This document shows, in pieces, positions 56,812 through 64,000 of a stretch of 64,000 nt of DNA. The notes below the pieces were generated by a model. The model saw only the letters and a program-made list of their open reading frames with translations. It was not told the origin of the DNA and ran no database searches. A program made the translations under genes and the position numbers. This DNA is from Belnapia rosea. GTDB taxonomy: Bacteria; Pseudomonadota; Alphaproteobacteria; Acetobacterales; Acetobacteraceae. Location of the stretch: positions 1 through 64,000 of the forward strand of contig NZ_FMZX01000008.1 of the NCBI RefSeq assembly GCF_900101615.1, written 5' to 3'. Positions within the stretch are counted from its first letter, which is position 1. Each line of letters begins with the position of its first letter.

Positions 56812-57764
56812 AGCGGGGCCTCCGGCTGCCAGTGATGCGCCAGCGCCAAGGCTGCCTGCCGCAGCACCAGCGCCGAGGCGGGGATGAACTTGCCCATGGT
56901 GAGGAAGGCATGGATCTGGTCGGCGAGGTGCAGGTAGGTCACCCGCACCCCGTCCTCCTCCAGCCGCCGCGCATAGGCGGTACCCTCATCCACCAGCGGA
57001 TCATAGCCCGCCGTCATGACGAAGGCGGGCGGCGTGCCGGCCAGGCTGTTGGCCCGTAGCGGCGAGGCCTGCCACTCGTAGCGCCGCTTCGGCTCCGGCA
57101 CGTAATGGTCGATGAACCAGCGCATGGTCTTGTCGGTGAGGATCAGCCCCTCGGTGAAGCGCTCATAGGCCGGGCGGTTCGCCGCCATGTCGGTGGCCGG
57201 ATAGAGCAGCATCTGGTAGCCGACCGCCGGCACGCTGCCGTCGCGCCCCATCAGCGCCAGCACCGCGGCGAGGTTGCCGCCGGCGCTGTCGCCACCGACC
57301 GCCAGCCGGGCCGCGTCGATGCGAAGCTGCGCGGCATTCGCCACCACCCAGCGCAGCGCCGCGGCACTGTCCTCGACGGCGGCGGGATAGGGGTGTTCCG
57401 GCGCCATCCGGTAATCCACGGCGATCACGCAGCAGCGCGCCGCATTGGCCAGCAGGCGGCAGGGCTGGTCATGGCTGTCGAGGTCGCCGATCACCCAGCC
57501 GCCGCCATGCAGGAAGAGCAGGCAGGGCAGTGCCTCGCCGGCCTCGGTGCCGGCCGCGCGGTAGCGGCGCAGTCGGATCGGGCCGAGCGGGCCGGGGCAG
57601 GTCAGGTCCTCCACCTCGGCCACCGCCTCCGGCTCCGGCTGCAGCACGGCGCGGGACTTGGCCGAGGCGGCGCGTGCCTCCTCATGGCTCAGCGTGTGGA
57701 TGGGCGGGCGGCCCATCTCGCGGATCAGGTCGAGGACGCGCTGCGCGCCGGGATCGATGGGCAT
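56808..57764 (-). CDS. Alpha/beta hydrolase, hormone-sensitive-lipase type esterase
   Basis: A 318-residue esterase of the HSL (acetyl-hydrolase) family. The oxyanion motif HGGGW follows LLFLHGG, the nucleophile lies in GDSAGG, and the acid and His are visible near the C-terminus (AGYDPLVDEG and DQIHAF). The ATG at 57764 comes 4 bases after the upstream hydrolase stop; the longer frame to 57896 lies inside that gene. The set looks active; substrate unknown. Confidence 0.93.
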   Translation of the reverse strand: MPIDPGAQRVLDLIREMGRPPIHTLSHEEARAASAKSRAVLQPEPEAVAEVEDLTCPGPLGPIRLRRYRAAGTEAGEALPCLLFLHGGGWVIGDLDSHDQPCRLLANAARCCVIAVDYRMAPEHPYPAAVEDSAAALRWVVANAAQLRIDAARLAVGGDSAGGNLAAVLALMGRDGSVPAVGYQMLLYPATDMAANRPAYERFTEGLILTDKTMRWFIDHYVPEPKRRYEWQASPLRANSLAGTPPAFVMTAGYDPLVDEGTAYARRLEEDGVRVTYLHLADQIHAFLTMGKFIPASALVLRQAALALAHHWQPEAPL

Positions 57765-57768
57765 GGGT

Positions 57769-58551
57769 TCAGCCTGTCCAGGAAAGGATTGCGGAAGCGA
57801 CCTCGTCCGGCCGGTCGAGCTCGGCCAGGTGGCCGGCACCGGGGATGAGGCGGACCTCGTTCGGCCCGGCGAGCCGCGCGGCAATGCGCCCGGCATAGGC
57901 CGGCGGCATGAGACGGTCCTGCTCGCCCCAGAGGACGAGGGTCGGCGAGGAGATCAGCGGCAGACGCCGCTCGAGCCGCGTATTGCCGAGCGGCCAGAAG
58001 ATGCGCGCCGCCGCCTCGGAGGCACGGGTCTGCTCGATCGGCCATTCGACCGAATTGGCCCCCTCGGGCATCGCCTTCAGCGCCCGCCACCGCTCAGGAT
58101 CGGCGCACATCAGAGCCGGCACCTGGTCGCCACGCTGGGCCCAGGGGTCGGCCGGAGGGTCGTCATCCTCGAACAGGCCGAAGGGGGCGGAGAGCACCAG
58201 CTTGCGGACCGAATTGGGCCAGATCGCCGCCATCTCGGCCGCCATGGAGGCGCCGACCGAGCTGCCCGCCAGATCCGCCCCGTCGAGGCCGGCGGCGAGG
58301 ATGGTCTGCCGCACCGCCAGCACCCAGTCGAGATGGCTGTCGAGCACGCTATGCCCCCGGTCGCCGCCCGGGAAGCCCGGCAGGGAGGGAACGATGACGG
58401 TGCGCGTCTCCGCCAGCCGGTCGAGAAAGGGGATCCAGCGCGGCAGTCCGCCGAAGCCGGCGAGGAAGCCGAGCGGCGCGCCACTGCCCTTCCGCCAGAC
58501 CCGGGTCGGGAAGCCGTTGATCTCGACGGTGAAGAGTTCGGGCTCGCTCAT
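57769..58551 (-). CDS. Alpha/beta-fold hydrolase
   Basis: A 260-residue hydrolase of the canonical alpha/beta fold. The nucleophile elbow is AGSSVGAS (G-x-S-x-G), the acid is in WGEQDRLMP, and the His in PGAGHLAELDRPDEV. LAGFGGLPRWIPFLDRLAETRTVI is the N-terminal core. ATG 58551 gives MSEPELFTVEING; the longer frame to 58623 has no support. First gene of the three-gene operon with the HSL-type esterase and the SDR. Confidence 0.9.
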   Translation of the reverse strand: MSEPELFTVEINGFPTRVWRKGSGAPLGFLAGFGGLPRWIPFLDRLAETRTVIVPSLPGFPGGDRGHSVLDSHLDWVLAVRQTILAAGLDGADLAGSSVGASMAAEMAAIWPNSVRKLVLSAPFGLFEDDDPPADPWAQRGDQVPALMCADPERWRALKAMPEGANSVEWPIEQTRASEAAARIFWPLGNTRLERRLPLISSPTLVLWGEQDRLMPPAYAGRIAARLAGPNEVRLIPGAGHLAELDRPDEVASAILSWTG

Positions 58552-58689
58552 CGCAGGGATGCGCGGGGAACAGTCGTCATGGCAGGTCCCTCCGATGGCA
58601 TCGGGCGGCTCTGCGGCCACCATTCCGGCGGAAAGCCTAGCCTGCTACCCGATGCCGGGGAAGCCCGGAAGCGGCGGGCGAACCCGGGC

Positions 58690-59571
58690 TCAGCCCTGCT
58701 CCTCACTGCTGACCATCGCCGGCTCCAGCATCGCCTCCGCCTCGCGCTTCAGGCGGCGGTAGCTGCGGGCGGAGAAGGGCAGCATGCCGCCATAGATGAA
58801 GCCGCCCGCCGCCAGCGCCGCCCAGGGCTCGGTCAGCAGCATGGCGACATAGGCACCGATGCCGAGCAGCAGCGGCAGGACGTAATCCGCCGGCACCTTG
58901 AAATTCTTGAAGCTCCAGGTCGGCAGCGTCGAGACCATGAGCCCGCCGACCACCACCAGCAGCAGGCCGGAGAAGGCCGGGTGGCGGACGGCGCCGGCAA
59001 GGCTGATCCAGCCCCAACCCTCGAAGAGCAGCGCCGCGAACAGGGGAAAAAGCGCCAGCCCCGCCCCGGCGGGGGCCGGCACGCCGGTGAAGAAATTCTG
59101 CGAATAGGCCGGTTTCGGCGGCGGCCCCGCCAGCGGCAATGCCGGCGCATCCTCGATCGCGGCATTGAACCGCGCGAGCCGCAGCGCCGAGCAGACGGCG
59201 AACAGCAGGCAGGGCGTGAAGCCGAGCCCCCGCGCATCATGCAGGGTCCAGAGGAACAGGATCAGCGCCGGCGCCACCCCGAAGCAGAGGAAGTCGGACA
59301 GGCTATCGAATTCAGCGCCGAAGCGGCTGGTCGCCTTGAGCAGCCGCGCGAGCCGCCCGTCCAGCGCATCGATCGCGGCGCAGACGACGATGAGCGCCGC
59401 CGCCTTCTCCCACTGCGCGTCGAAGGCGAAGCGGATGGCCGTCAGCCCGGCGCAAAGGCCGAGCATCGTCATGATGTTCGGGATCAGCCGGTTGAAGGAG
59501 GGTCCCTTGTAGCGCGGCCGGGTGCGCGGGCGGAGCCGCCGCAGCCGCCCCCGGAAGCGCGGCCCGTTCAC
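58690..59571 (-). CDS. pssA: CDP-diacylglycerol-serine O-phosphatidyltransferase PssA
   Basis: A 293-residue integral membrane enzyme making phosphatidylserine. The CDP-alcohol phosphatidyltransferase motif D-G-x2-A-R-x8-G-x3-D-x3-D is complete ([11 protein letters not shown], then [10 protein letters not shown]). The N-terminus is Arg-rich before the first helix; several helices follow. It starts inside the psd stop (ATGA), so both steps of phosphatidylethanolamine synthesis are coupled, with the decarboxylase translated first. Confidence 0.96.
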   Translation of the reverse strand: MNGPRFRGRLRRLRPRTRPRYKGPSFNRLIPNIMTMLGLCAGLTAIRFAFDAQWEKAAALIVVCAAIDALDGRLARLLKATSRFGAEFDSLSDFLCFGVAPALILFLWTLHDARGLGFTPCLLFAVCSALRLARFNAAIEDAPALPLAGPPPKPAYSQNFFTGVPAPAGAGLALFPLFAALLFEGWGWISLAGAVRHPAFSGLLLVVVGGLMVSTLPTWSFKNFKVPADYVLPLLLGIGAYVAMLLTEPWAALAAGGFIYGGMLPFSARSYRRLKREAEAMLEPAMVSSEEQG

Positions 59572-60257
59572 AGCGGCAGCCGCGCCGGGTTCAGGTCGGC
59601 GAGCACCGTCTCGCCGCCGATCATGGTCTGGCCGACCGCGACCATCGGGCGGATGCCCTCCGGCAGGTACACATCGGTACGGCTGCCGAAGCGGATGATG
59701 CCGAAGCGCTCGCCCGCCTGCACGCTGTCGCCCTCGCGGATGTCGCAGAGGATGCGCCGCGCCACGAGCCCGGCGATCTGCACCACGGCCACATCCCGCC
59801 CATCCGGCAGGCGCAGCGCGATGGCGTTCCGCTCATTGTCCTCGCTCGCCTTGTCGAGATTGGCGCTGAGGAATTTGCCGGGGCGATAGGCGATGCGCGT
59901 GACGCGGCCGGCCACCGGCGCGCGGTTCACATGCACGTCGAGCACCGAGAGGAAGATCGCCACGCGCCAGCGCGGCGCCGGGCCGAGGCCAAGCTCGGCG
60001 GGCGGCACCGCCGGCATGACGCTGACCACATGCCCATCCGCCGGGGCCACCACCAGCCCCTCCCGATCGGGCGCCACGCGTCGCGGGTCGCGGAAGAAGT
60101 AGAGACAGAACAGGGTGAAGGTCAGGCCGAGCCAGAACAGCCAGCTGCCCAGCAGCAGCCCGCCGAGGACCGCCACGGCCACGCCGATCGCAATGAAGGG
60201 GTAGCCGGCCCGATGGGGCGAGGCCAGCACGAGCCGCAAACTTTGTCCGAGCGCCAT
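59568..60257 (-). CDS. psd: Phosphatidylserine decarboxylase Psd (short form)
   Basis: A 229-residue proenzyme of the short alphaproteobacterial type. Two hydrophobic helices (about 20-52) precede the catalytic domain; [10 protein letters not shown] is conserved, and the self-cleavage site is Gly191-Ser192 in RFGSRTD, where the new Ser becomes the pyruvoyl group. It converts phosphatidylserine into phosphatidylethanolamine at the inner membrane. Confidence 0.96.
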   Translation of the reverse strand: MALGQSLRLVLASPHRAGYPFIAIGVAVAVLGGLLLGSWLFWLGLTFTLFCLYFFRDPRRVAPDREGLVVAPADGHVVSVMPAVPPAELGLGPAPRWRVAIFLSVLDVHVNRAPVAGRVTRIAYRPGKFLSANLDKASEDNERNAIALRLPDGRDVAVVQIAGLVARRILCDIREGDSVQAGERFGIIRFGSRTDVYLPEGIRPMVAVGQTMIGGETVLADLNPARLPL

Positions 60258-60304
60258 GGCGCGGGTTTATGGTGCGTTCATGTCGCTGCGGCAAGCTGCA
60301 TGGC

Positions 60305-60763
60305 ATGCCAAACCTCACCCTCGGTCCATTCGCCGTCGAACGGGACGGCACCCTGCAGCCCCGGGTACCGGGCCTCCGCCCCGCCATGCGTTTCGCCTGG
60401 CGCGGCCGGCGCTGCGAGGCGGCCCTGACATCGGAGGAGGTGCATCTCGCCGCCGTCGCGGCCCGCATCCCCTCCACGGCGGAGGCAAGGGCAGACCGGC
60501 CCGGCGCCTTCGAGACCATCGCCACCCTGGCCGGCAGCCTGCCGCCCGGCTGGCGTGCCCGCCTGCTGCCGGACCATCGGGTGATGCTGGAAGCCGCCGC
60601 CCCCCTGCCGGAGCCCCCCACGGCGGTCGATCTGGTGGCCGCCATGGTGCGCTTCGCCCTTGCGCTCGACCCCTATCTCGACCGGCTGGATTCGGTCTGC
60701 GGCACGCCCTGGGGTACGCCTGGGGGCGTGCCCTCGGGCACGGCGAAGACCTGGCCAGGATAG
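60305..60763 (+). CDS. Hypothetical protein convergent with the LysM gene
   Basis: A 152-residue frame starting MPNLTLGPFAVERDGTLQPR. It is divergent from psd and has a sensible mix of residues: an AWRGRRCEAALTSEE strand-like part, VHLAAVAARIPSTAE, and a C-terminal helix VDLVAAMVRFALALDPYLDRLDSV. The last 91 bases overlap the C-terminal codons of the opposite LysM gene, where the predicted tail is Gly/Pro/Thr-rich and may be spurious. I do not recognise the family. Moderately likely to be real. Confidence 0.55.
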   Translation: MPNLTLGPFAVERDGTLQPRVPGLRPAMRFAWRGRRCEAALTSEEVHLAAVAARIPSTAEARADRPGAFETIATLAGSLPPGWRARLLPDHRVMLEAAAPLPEPPTAVDLVAAMVRFALALDPYLDRLDSVCGTPWGTPGGVPSGTAKTWPG

Positions 60764-61728
60764 ATACGATGCGGGTCGCGGATCTGCTCGCGGTTCGCGG
60801 CATAGATCACCGTGTAACGCGGGCCGCGGCCATAGATCTTGCGGGAGATCCGCCACAGGCTGTAGCCCGGCTGGACGATTACCCGCCCGTCCCGCAGCAT
60901 GTCGTCGGGGATCGCCTCGCGCTGGAAGGGCAGCTCGATCCGCGCGGCGACCGTGCCGGCGGCGGCCAGCTGATCCACCCGCAGCACATGGCGCCCCAGC
61001 GTCGGCTGCTGCCCCGGCACCAGGCTCCAGCGCCCGGCCGGATCCGCCACCGCATCCCCGGCATGCTCCGGCCCGACATAGATGCGCAGCCTGGCCCCGG
61101 GCGGGGCGCTGCCGGCGAAGCGCATACCACCCGCCTCGTCGTAATCCACCACGTCGAGGCCGAGGCGCCCGCGCTCCGGCGCCGCCTCGGCCGGGCCCTG
61201 CAGCATGCGCGGCTGCACGGCGCCACCGGCGGTGGATGGGAGCAGCATGGCCATCGCAGAGGGGGAAGCCGCAGCGGCGGCGAGGGCCACCGGCGGCTCC
61301 GGCACCAGCAGCAGCAGGGTATCCTCGGAGGGTACCGGCTCAGCACCGCCGAGGCGGGCGAGCAGCGAGAATTCGCGCATGCCGGGCGCCAGCGGCTCGG
61401 CGGGCAGGATCACCCATTCGCCACGTCCGTCGCTCCGAGCGCGGCCAATCTCCCGGCCACCCTCGAGCAGCGTCACCTCCGCCCCCGGCGCGGCGCGACC
61501 TGCCGTGACCAGCATGCCGCGGGCGCCGACGCGGGCGACATCGAAACGTGGCCGGATGGGGGCCGCACGCTCGGCCTGGGGCGTGGGTTGCGGGGCGGGT
61601 GCCGCCGGCACCGGGGTGGGGCTGGCCTGCGCCGCCGGCCCGGCCTCAGGCCGCGGCGCCTCGGGCAGCATCCAGATGCCGCCCGCCAGCGCCGCCAGTG
61701 CCAGCCCGCTCAGGCCCAGCCACCTCAT
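60673..61728 (-). CDS. LysM-domain envelope protein
   Basis: A 351-residue protein. The N-terminal MRWLGLSGLALAALAGGIWML is a signal anchor, followed by a Pro/Ala-rich linker (30-60). The middle holds two Ig-like folds (about 65-130 and 195-280; GAEVTLLEGGREIGRARSDGRGEW and GARLRIYVG). The C-terminal LysM domain is VQPGYSLWRISRKIYG with YTVIYAANREQIRDPHRIYPGQVFAVP, which binds peptidoglycan. ATG 61728 has GGAG in front and is preferred to GTG 61746. Confidence 0.85.
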   Translation of the reverse strand: MRWLGLSGLALAALAGGIWMLPEAPRPEAGPAAQASPTPVPAAPAPQPTPQAERAAPIRPRFDVARVGARGMLVTAGRAAPGAEVTLLEGGREIGRARSDGRGEWVILPAEPLAPGMREFSLLARLGGAEPVPSEDTLLLLVPEPPVALAAAAASPSAMAMLLPSTAGGAVQPRMLQGPAEAAPERGRLGLDVVDYDEAGGMRFAGSAPPGARLRIYVGPEHAGDAVADPAGRWSLVPGQQPTLGRHVLRVDQLAAAGTVAARIELPFQREAIPDDMLRDGRVIVQPGYSLWRISRKIYGRGPRYTVIYAANREQIRDPHRIYPGQVFAVPEGTPPGVPQGVPQTESSRSR

Positions 61729-61807
61729 GCCGCCACTCCGCGCCACGGACGCATTTTGATATCACCCGGTCACCGGGTGTTACCATAATCTGAACGGCCG
61801 CCCGAGG

Positions 61808-62584
61808 TCAGTGGCTGCGATGCCATAACCAAACGAAAATAAGCGGGAGCAGCCCGGCCACCGCCCAGCCGACCGGCTCCCCGGCCCGGCCACCGATCCG
61901 GCCACCCAGCGCAGGGCCGAGCCAGAGCGCGGCGAAGGGCGCGGCCGCCACCAGCCAATCCGCCGTACTGCCACGGGCCAGCACCGGCCCCGCCGCCAGC
62001 GCCGCGAGGCCGATCGCCACCGGCAGCGCCGCCGCCGGCCCCCAACTTCCGCCAGGCAGTGCGCCGATCGCCGCCGCCAGCCCGGCCAGCGCCAGCAGGA
62101 ACCAGGGCCCGGGTGGGCCGAACATCCAGGCCCCCGCCGCGAGCAGTGCCATCGCCACGGCCGCGCTGACCGGCCCGCGCAGGGCCAGCAGCCCCGCCGC
62201 GCCAAGCGCCGCCAGGGCGAGCAGCGGCAGCATGGACCGCCGCAGATCGGCCGGGGTCAGCGGTCCACCCGCCAGCCACCAGGCCGCGCCAAGCAGGCCG
62301 AGCGAGGCCAGCAGCACCGCCACCACCCCGCGCCGTCCGAGCACCGCCAGCACGAAGCCCAGCAGCGCCCCGCCGATGGCGAGTGCCGGCAGCCGCTCCG
62401 GCAATTGCCGCGGCGTGCCGGTCAACAGGCCGAGCGCCAGGATCCAGCCCACCGCCAGGCCGATCCCCGCCCCGAGCCCGGCCAGCTCACTCCGGCGCAG
62501 CAGGCGGAACAGCCCGGCCCAGGCCAGCGACACCACCAGCGCCGCTGCCACGCCGCGCCAGGGAAGAAGGAGATCGATGCTCAT
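61808..62584 (-). CDS. Hypothetical polytopic membrane protein
   Basis: A 258-residue protein that is hydrophobic almost throughout: eight or nine Leu/Ala/Gly-rich helices, with short loops such as RRSELAG, TGTPRQLPERLP and GGPLTPADLRRSM. No family motif is recognised. ATG 62584 has AGGATGG about 10 bases upstream; ATG 62593 would add MGR only. Its end is marked by WLWHRSH. Function unknown. Confidence 0.75.
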   Translation of the reverse strand: MSIDLLLPWRGVAAALVVSLAWAGLFRLLRRSELAGLGAGIGLAVGWILALGLLTGTPRQLPERLPALAIGGALLGFVLAVLGRRGVVAVLLASLGLLGAAWWLAGGPLTPADLRRSMLPLLALAALGAAGLLALRGPVSAAVAMALLAAGAWMFGPPGPWFLLALAGLAAAIGALPGGSWGPAAALPVAIGLAALAAGPVLARGSTADWLVAAAPFAALWLGPALGGRIGGRAGEPVGWAVAGLLPLIFVWLWHRSH

Positions 62585-62675
62585 CCGGCCCATCCTGCCC
62601 GAGCCGGGGCCCGCGCCGCTAGCGTGCAGGCGGCCATGCTATGCTACCCCGGGCTTATGGAGAGGGTTGGGCGGC

Positions 62676-63341
62676 ATGAGCGCTGGAGCGATGCGGCGGG
62701 TAAAGGTGTGGGATGGGTGGGTCCGCCTGGTCCACTGGTCGATCGTCATTCTGATCGGCCTGTCCTACGCCAGCATCCAGAATGGCTGGATGCAGACGCA
62801 TTACCTCTCCGGCTATGCGGTGCTGACGCTGGTGCTGTTCCGCCTCGCCTGGGGGATCCTCGGCTCGGATACGGCACGCTTCACCCGGTTCCTCCGCTCG
62901 CCGCTCGCCGCACTGGCCCATTTGCGGGACTTCCCGAAGGCGGAGCCGGACCGCGAGATCGGCCACAATGCCGCGGGGGGCTGGATGGTGCTGGTTCTGC
63001 TCGGCCTGCTGCTGGCCCAGCCCGTCACCGGCCTCTTCGCCGATAGCGGCTATGGCGATTACGGGCCGCTGGCGAAATCCATCCCCGCCGAGACCAGCGA
63101 TTGGCTGACCGGCCTGCACCACCGCATCTTCAACCTGATCCTGCTCGCCGCCTCGCTGCATATCCTGGCGGTCGGCGCCTATGCGCTGCTGAAGGGGCAT
63201 GACCTGGTGCGGCCCATGGTCACCGGGCGGAAGACCCTGCCGGCGGACGCCCCTGCGCCCCGCCTCGGCTCGCCACGACTTGCCGCCGCGCTGCTGGGCG
63301 CGGCGGCGCTGCTGGTCTTCGCCGTCAGTCGTCTGGGTTAG
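62676..63341 (+). CDS. Cytochrome b561-type membrane b-cytochrome
   Basis: A 221-residue di-haem b-type cytochrome with four main helices. VKVWDGWVRLVHWSIVILIGLSY provides the first His, THYLSGYAVLTLVLFRLAWGILG a second, and LTGLHHRIFNLILLAASLHILAV two more, the spacing seen in cytochrome b561/hydrogenase b-subunit proteins. A partner c-type cytochrome is not visible. ATG 62676 gives MSAGAMRRVKVWDGWVR. It probably shuttles electrons from quinol in the inner membrane. Confidence 0.88.
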   Translation: MSAGAMRRVKVWDGWVRLVHWSIVILIGLSYASIQNGWMQTHYLSGYAVLTLVLFRLAWGILGSDTARFTRFLRSPLAALAHLRDFPKAEPDREIGHNAAGGWMVLVLLGLLLAQPVTGLFADSGYGDYGPLAKSIPAETSDWLTGLHHRIFNLILLAASLHILAVGAYALLKGHDLVRPMVTGRKTLPADAPAPRLGSPRLAAALLGAAALLVFAVSRLG

Positions 63342-63440
63342 CGCGGATCGCCAGGAGGCGGCATCGCCCGCGGGCATGGTCCGCTCGCCACGCCCTGGAC
63401 GGAGCGCTTCCGGCGGGTGCGCCGGGACGCTCCGGGCTGA

Positions 63441-63518
63441 CTACAGGATGTTGAACAGGTAGAGCAGGATGAGGATCGGGATGGGAATCCCGAGGAGCCA
63501 AAGCAGGATGCCGCGCAT
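63441..63518 (-). CDS. 25-residue hydrophobic peptide
   Basis: The frame from ATG 63518 to the stop at 63441 encodes MRGILLWLLGIPIPILILLYLFNIL, abridged here to its parts: a charged start MRG, a Pro-kinked core GIPIPI and a hydrophobic end. From memory, near-identical LWLxGIPIPIxILL peptides are found downstream of unrelated genes in many alphaproteobacteria. ACGGAGTG stands just upstream as a ribosome site. It is too short to be found by usual length cut-offs. Function unknown; insertion into the inner membrane is likely. Confidence 0.6.
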   Translation of the reverse strand: MRGILLWLLGIPIPILILLYLFNIL

Positions 63519-63555
63519 GGTCACACTCCGTTGCGTTCCAACGGTACCGGAACGC

Positions 63556-64000
63556 TTGCATCCACGCCGGGGTGCTCGCGCTCCGCGCCTCGTGATGCTG
63601 GCGATGCTGCTGGCGCTGGCCGGCTGCGCCACCGACCCGAGCGCGGAATACCTGGGCGGCTTGGGCGACCCGGTGCGCGGCGCGGCGCTCTATGCCCCGC
63701 GCAACCTCGGCGACACCAGCCGCTGGGCCGGCCAGCCGGCCGAGGCCGCGGTCGCCGCCGAGCAGGTCGAGTTCCTGACCCAGGAACTGGCCACCAACCC
63801 GCGCTACGCGCCGGAGGTGAACCCGGCCGTGCTGCAGAGCCTGCAGACGGCGCAGGCGGAGATGCGCGGCTATCTCGGCATCGCGCCGGGCGCCGACCCG
63901 CAGATGGTCATCACCGGCCTCCGCCGCGCCGCGACGGCGCTGCGCGAGGGCAGCCGGGCGCGCGCGGAGGCGGCGCTCGCCAGCCCGGCCTTCGCTGCCG
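63556..64000 (+). CDS. Lipoprotein, cut by the window end
   Basis: At least 148 residues. Read from TTG 63556 the N-terminus is MHPRRGARAPRLVMLAMLLALAGC, a basic stretch, a hydrophobic core and a lipobox Cys; GTG 63592 or ATG 63595 would remove the basic part. The mature region (ATDPSAEYLGGLGDPVRGAA and onward) is Ala-rich and helical, with WAGQPAEAAVAAEQVEFLTQELATNP. The end lies beyond 64000, so neither length nor family can be judged. Confidence 0.7.
   Translation, partial: MHPRRGARAPRLVMLAMLLALAGCATDPSAEYLGGLGDPVRGAALYAPRNLGDTSRWAGQPAEAAVAAEQVEFLTQELATNPRYAPEVNPAVLQSLQTAQAEMRGYLGIAPGADPQMVITGLRRAATALREGSRARAEAALASPAFAA

Noticed and set aside
57658-59889. 743-codon plus-strand frame opposite the esterases and pssA
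   Set aside because: Antisense to three recognisable genes, Arg/Gly/His-rich, with no ribosome site or motif.

Overview
The window is GC-rich (roughly 70% by eye), densely coded chromosomal DNA from an alphaproteobacterium. The housekeeping order grpE-dnaK-dnaJ and rimP-nusA-ylxR-infB-rbfA-truB-rpsO-pnp, the fused cellulose synthase bcsAB, the short psd-pssA pair and the style of the proteins all point to Acetobacteraceae, most likely a Roseomonas-like genus. That assignment is inference from gene content; no rRNA or tRNA gene was found in the window.

Layout. 1-525 holds no gene I can recognise. 526-2436 is an orphan PAS/HWE histidine kinase. 9432-2483 (minus) is a tight six-gene operon: a cytoplasmic phosphonate monoester hydrolase-type enzyme followed by a complete peptide/nickel-type ABC importer (binding protein, two ATPases, two permeases). 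It faces a zinc-type dehydrogenase at 9577. 10664-14002 (minus) holds a membrane protein, a flavodoxin, a 2Fe-2S ferredoxin, a 68-residue protein and a long coiled-coil lipoprotein. 14177-15647 is an HtrA-like protein that has lost its catalytic His and Ser, with a LuxR-type regulator one base downstream. A glutathione transferase and a Xre/RES toxin-antitoxin pair follow.

17394-38000 is mostly core metabolism and information processing: GrpE, DnaK, DnaJ, a PRC-barrel protein, DapB, MetK, TrmB, an SGNH esterase, and the rimP-to-pnp translation and RNA-decay block with a hotdog thioesterase inserted between rbfA and truB. A nitronate-monooxygenase-like flavoprotein closes this part with a good terminator. 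38224-44931 is accessory: a YeiH-type transporter facing a LysR regulator, a Bug-type binding protein, an Old Yellow Enzyme with a DUF2272 lipoprotein, and an FAD oxidoreductase.

Between the FAD oxidoreductase and the convergent cellulose operon lies a strong candidate small RNA (about 45002-45130), with its own promoter, an exposed CUCCUCCC anti-Shine-Dalgarno-like loop and a terminator ending in seven T. The cellulose operon (54957-45241, minus) encodes a proline-rich protein, BcsQ, a fused BcsA-BcsB with PilZ domain, and BcsC; no bcsD or bcsZ is present. 55206-64000 holds a 45-residue membrane peptide, a TVP38/TMEM64 protein, an esterase-esterase-SDR operon, psd-pssA, a LysM protein, membrane proteins, a b-type cytochrome, a 25-residue hydrophobic peptide and a lipoprotein cut by the window end.
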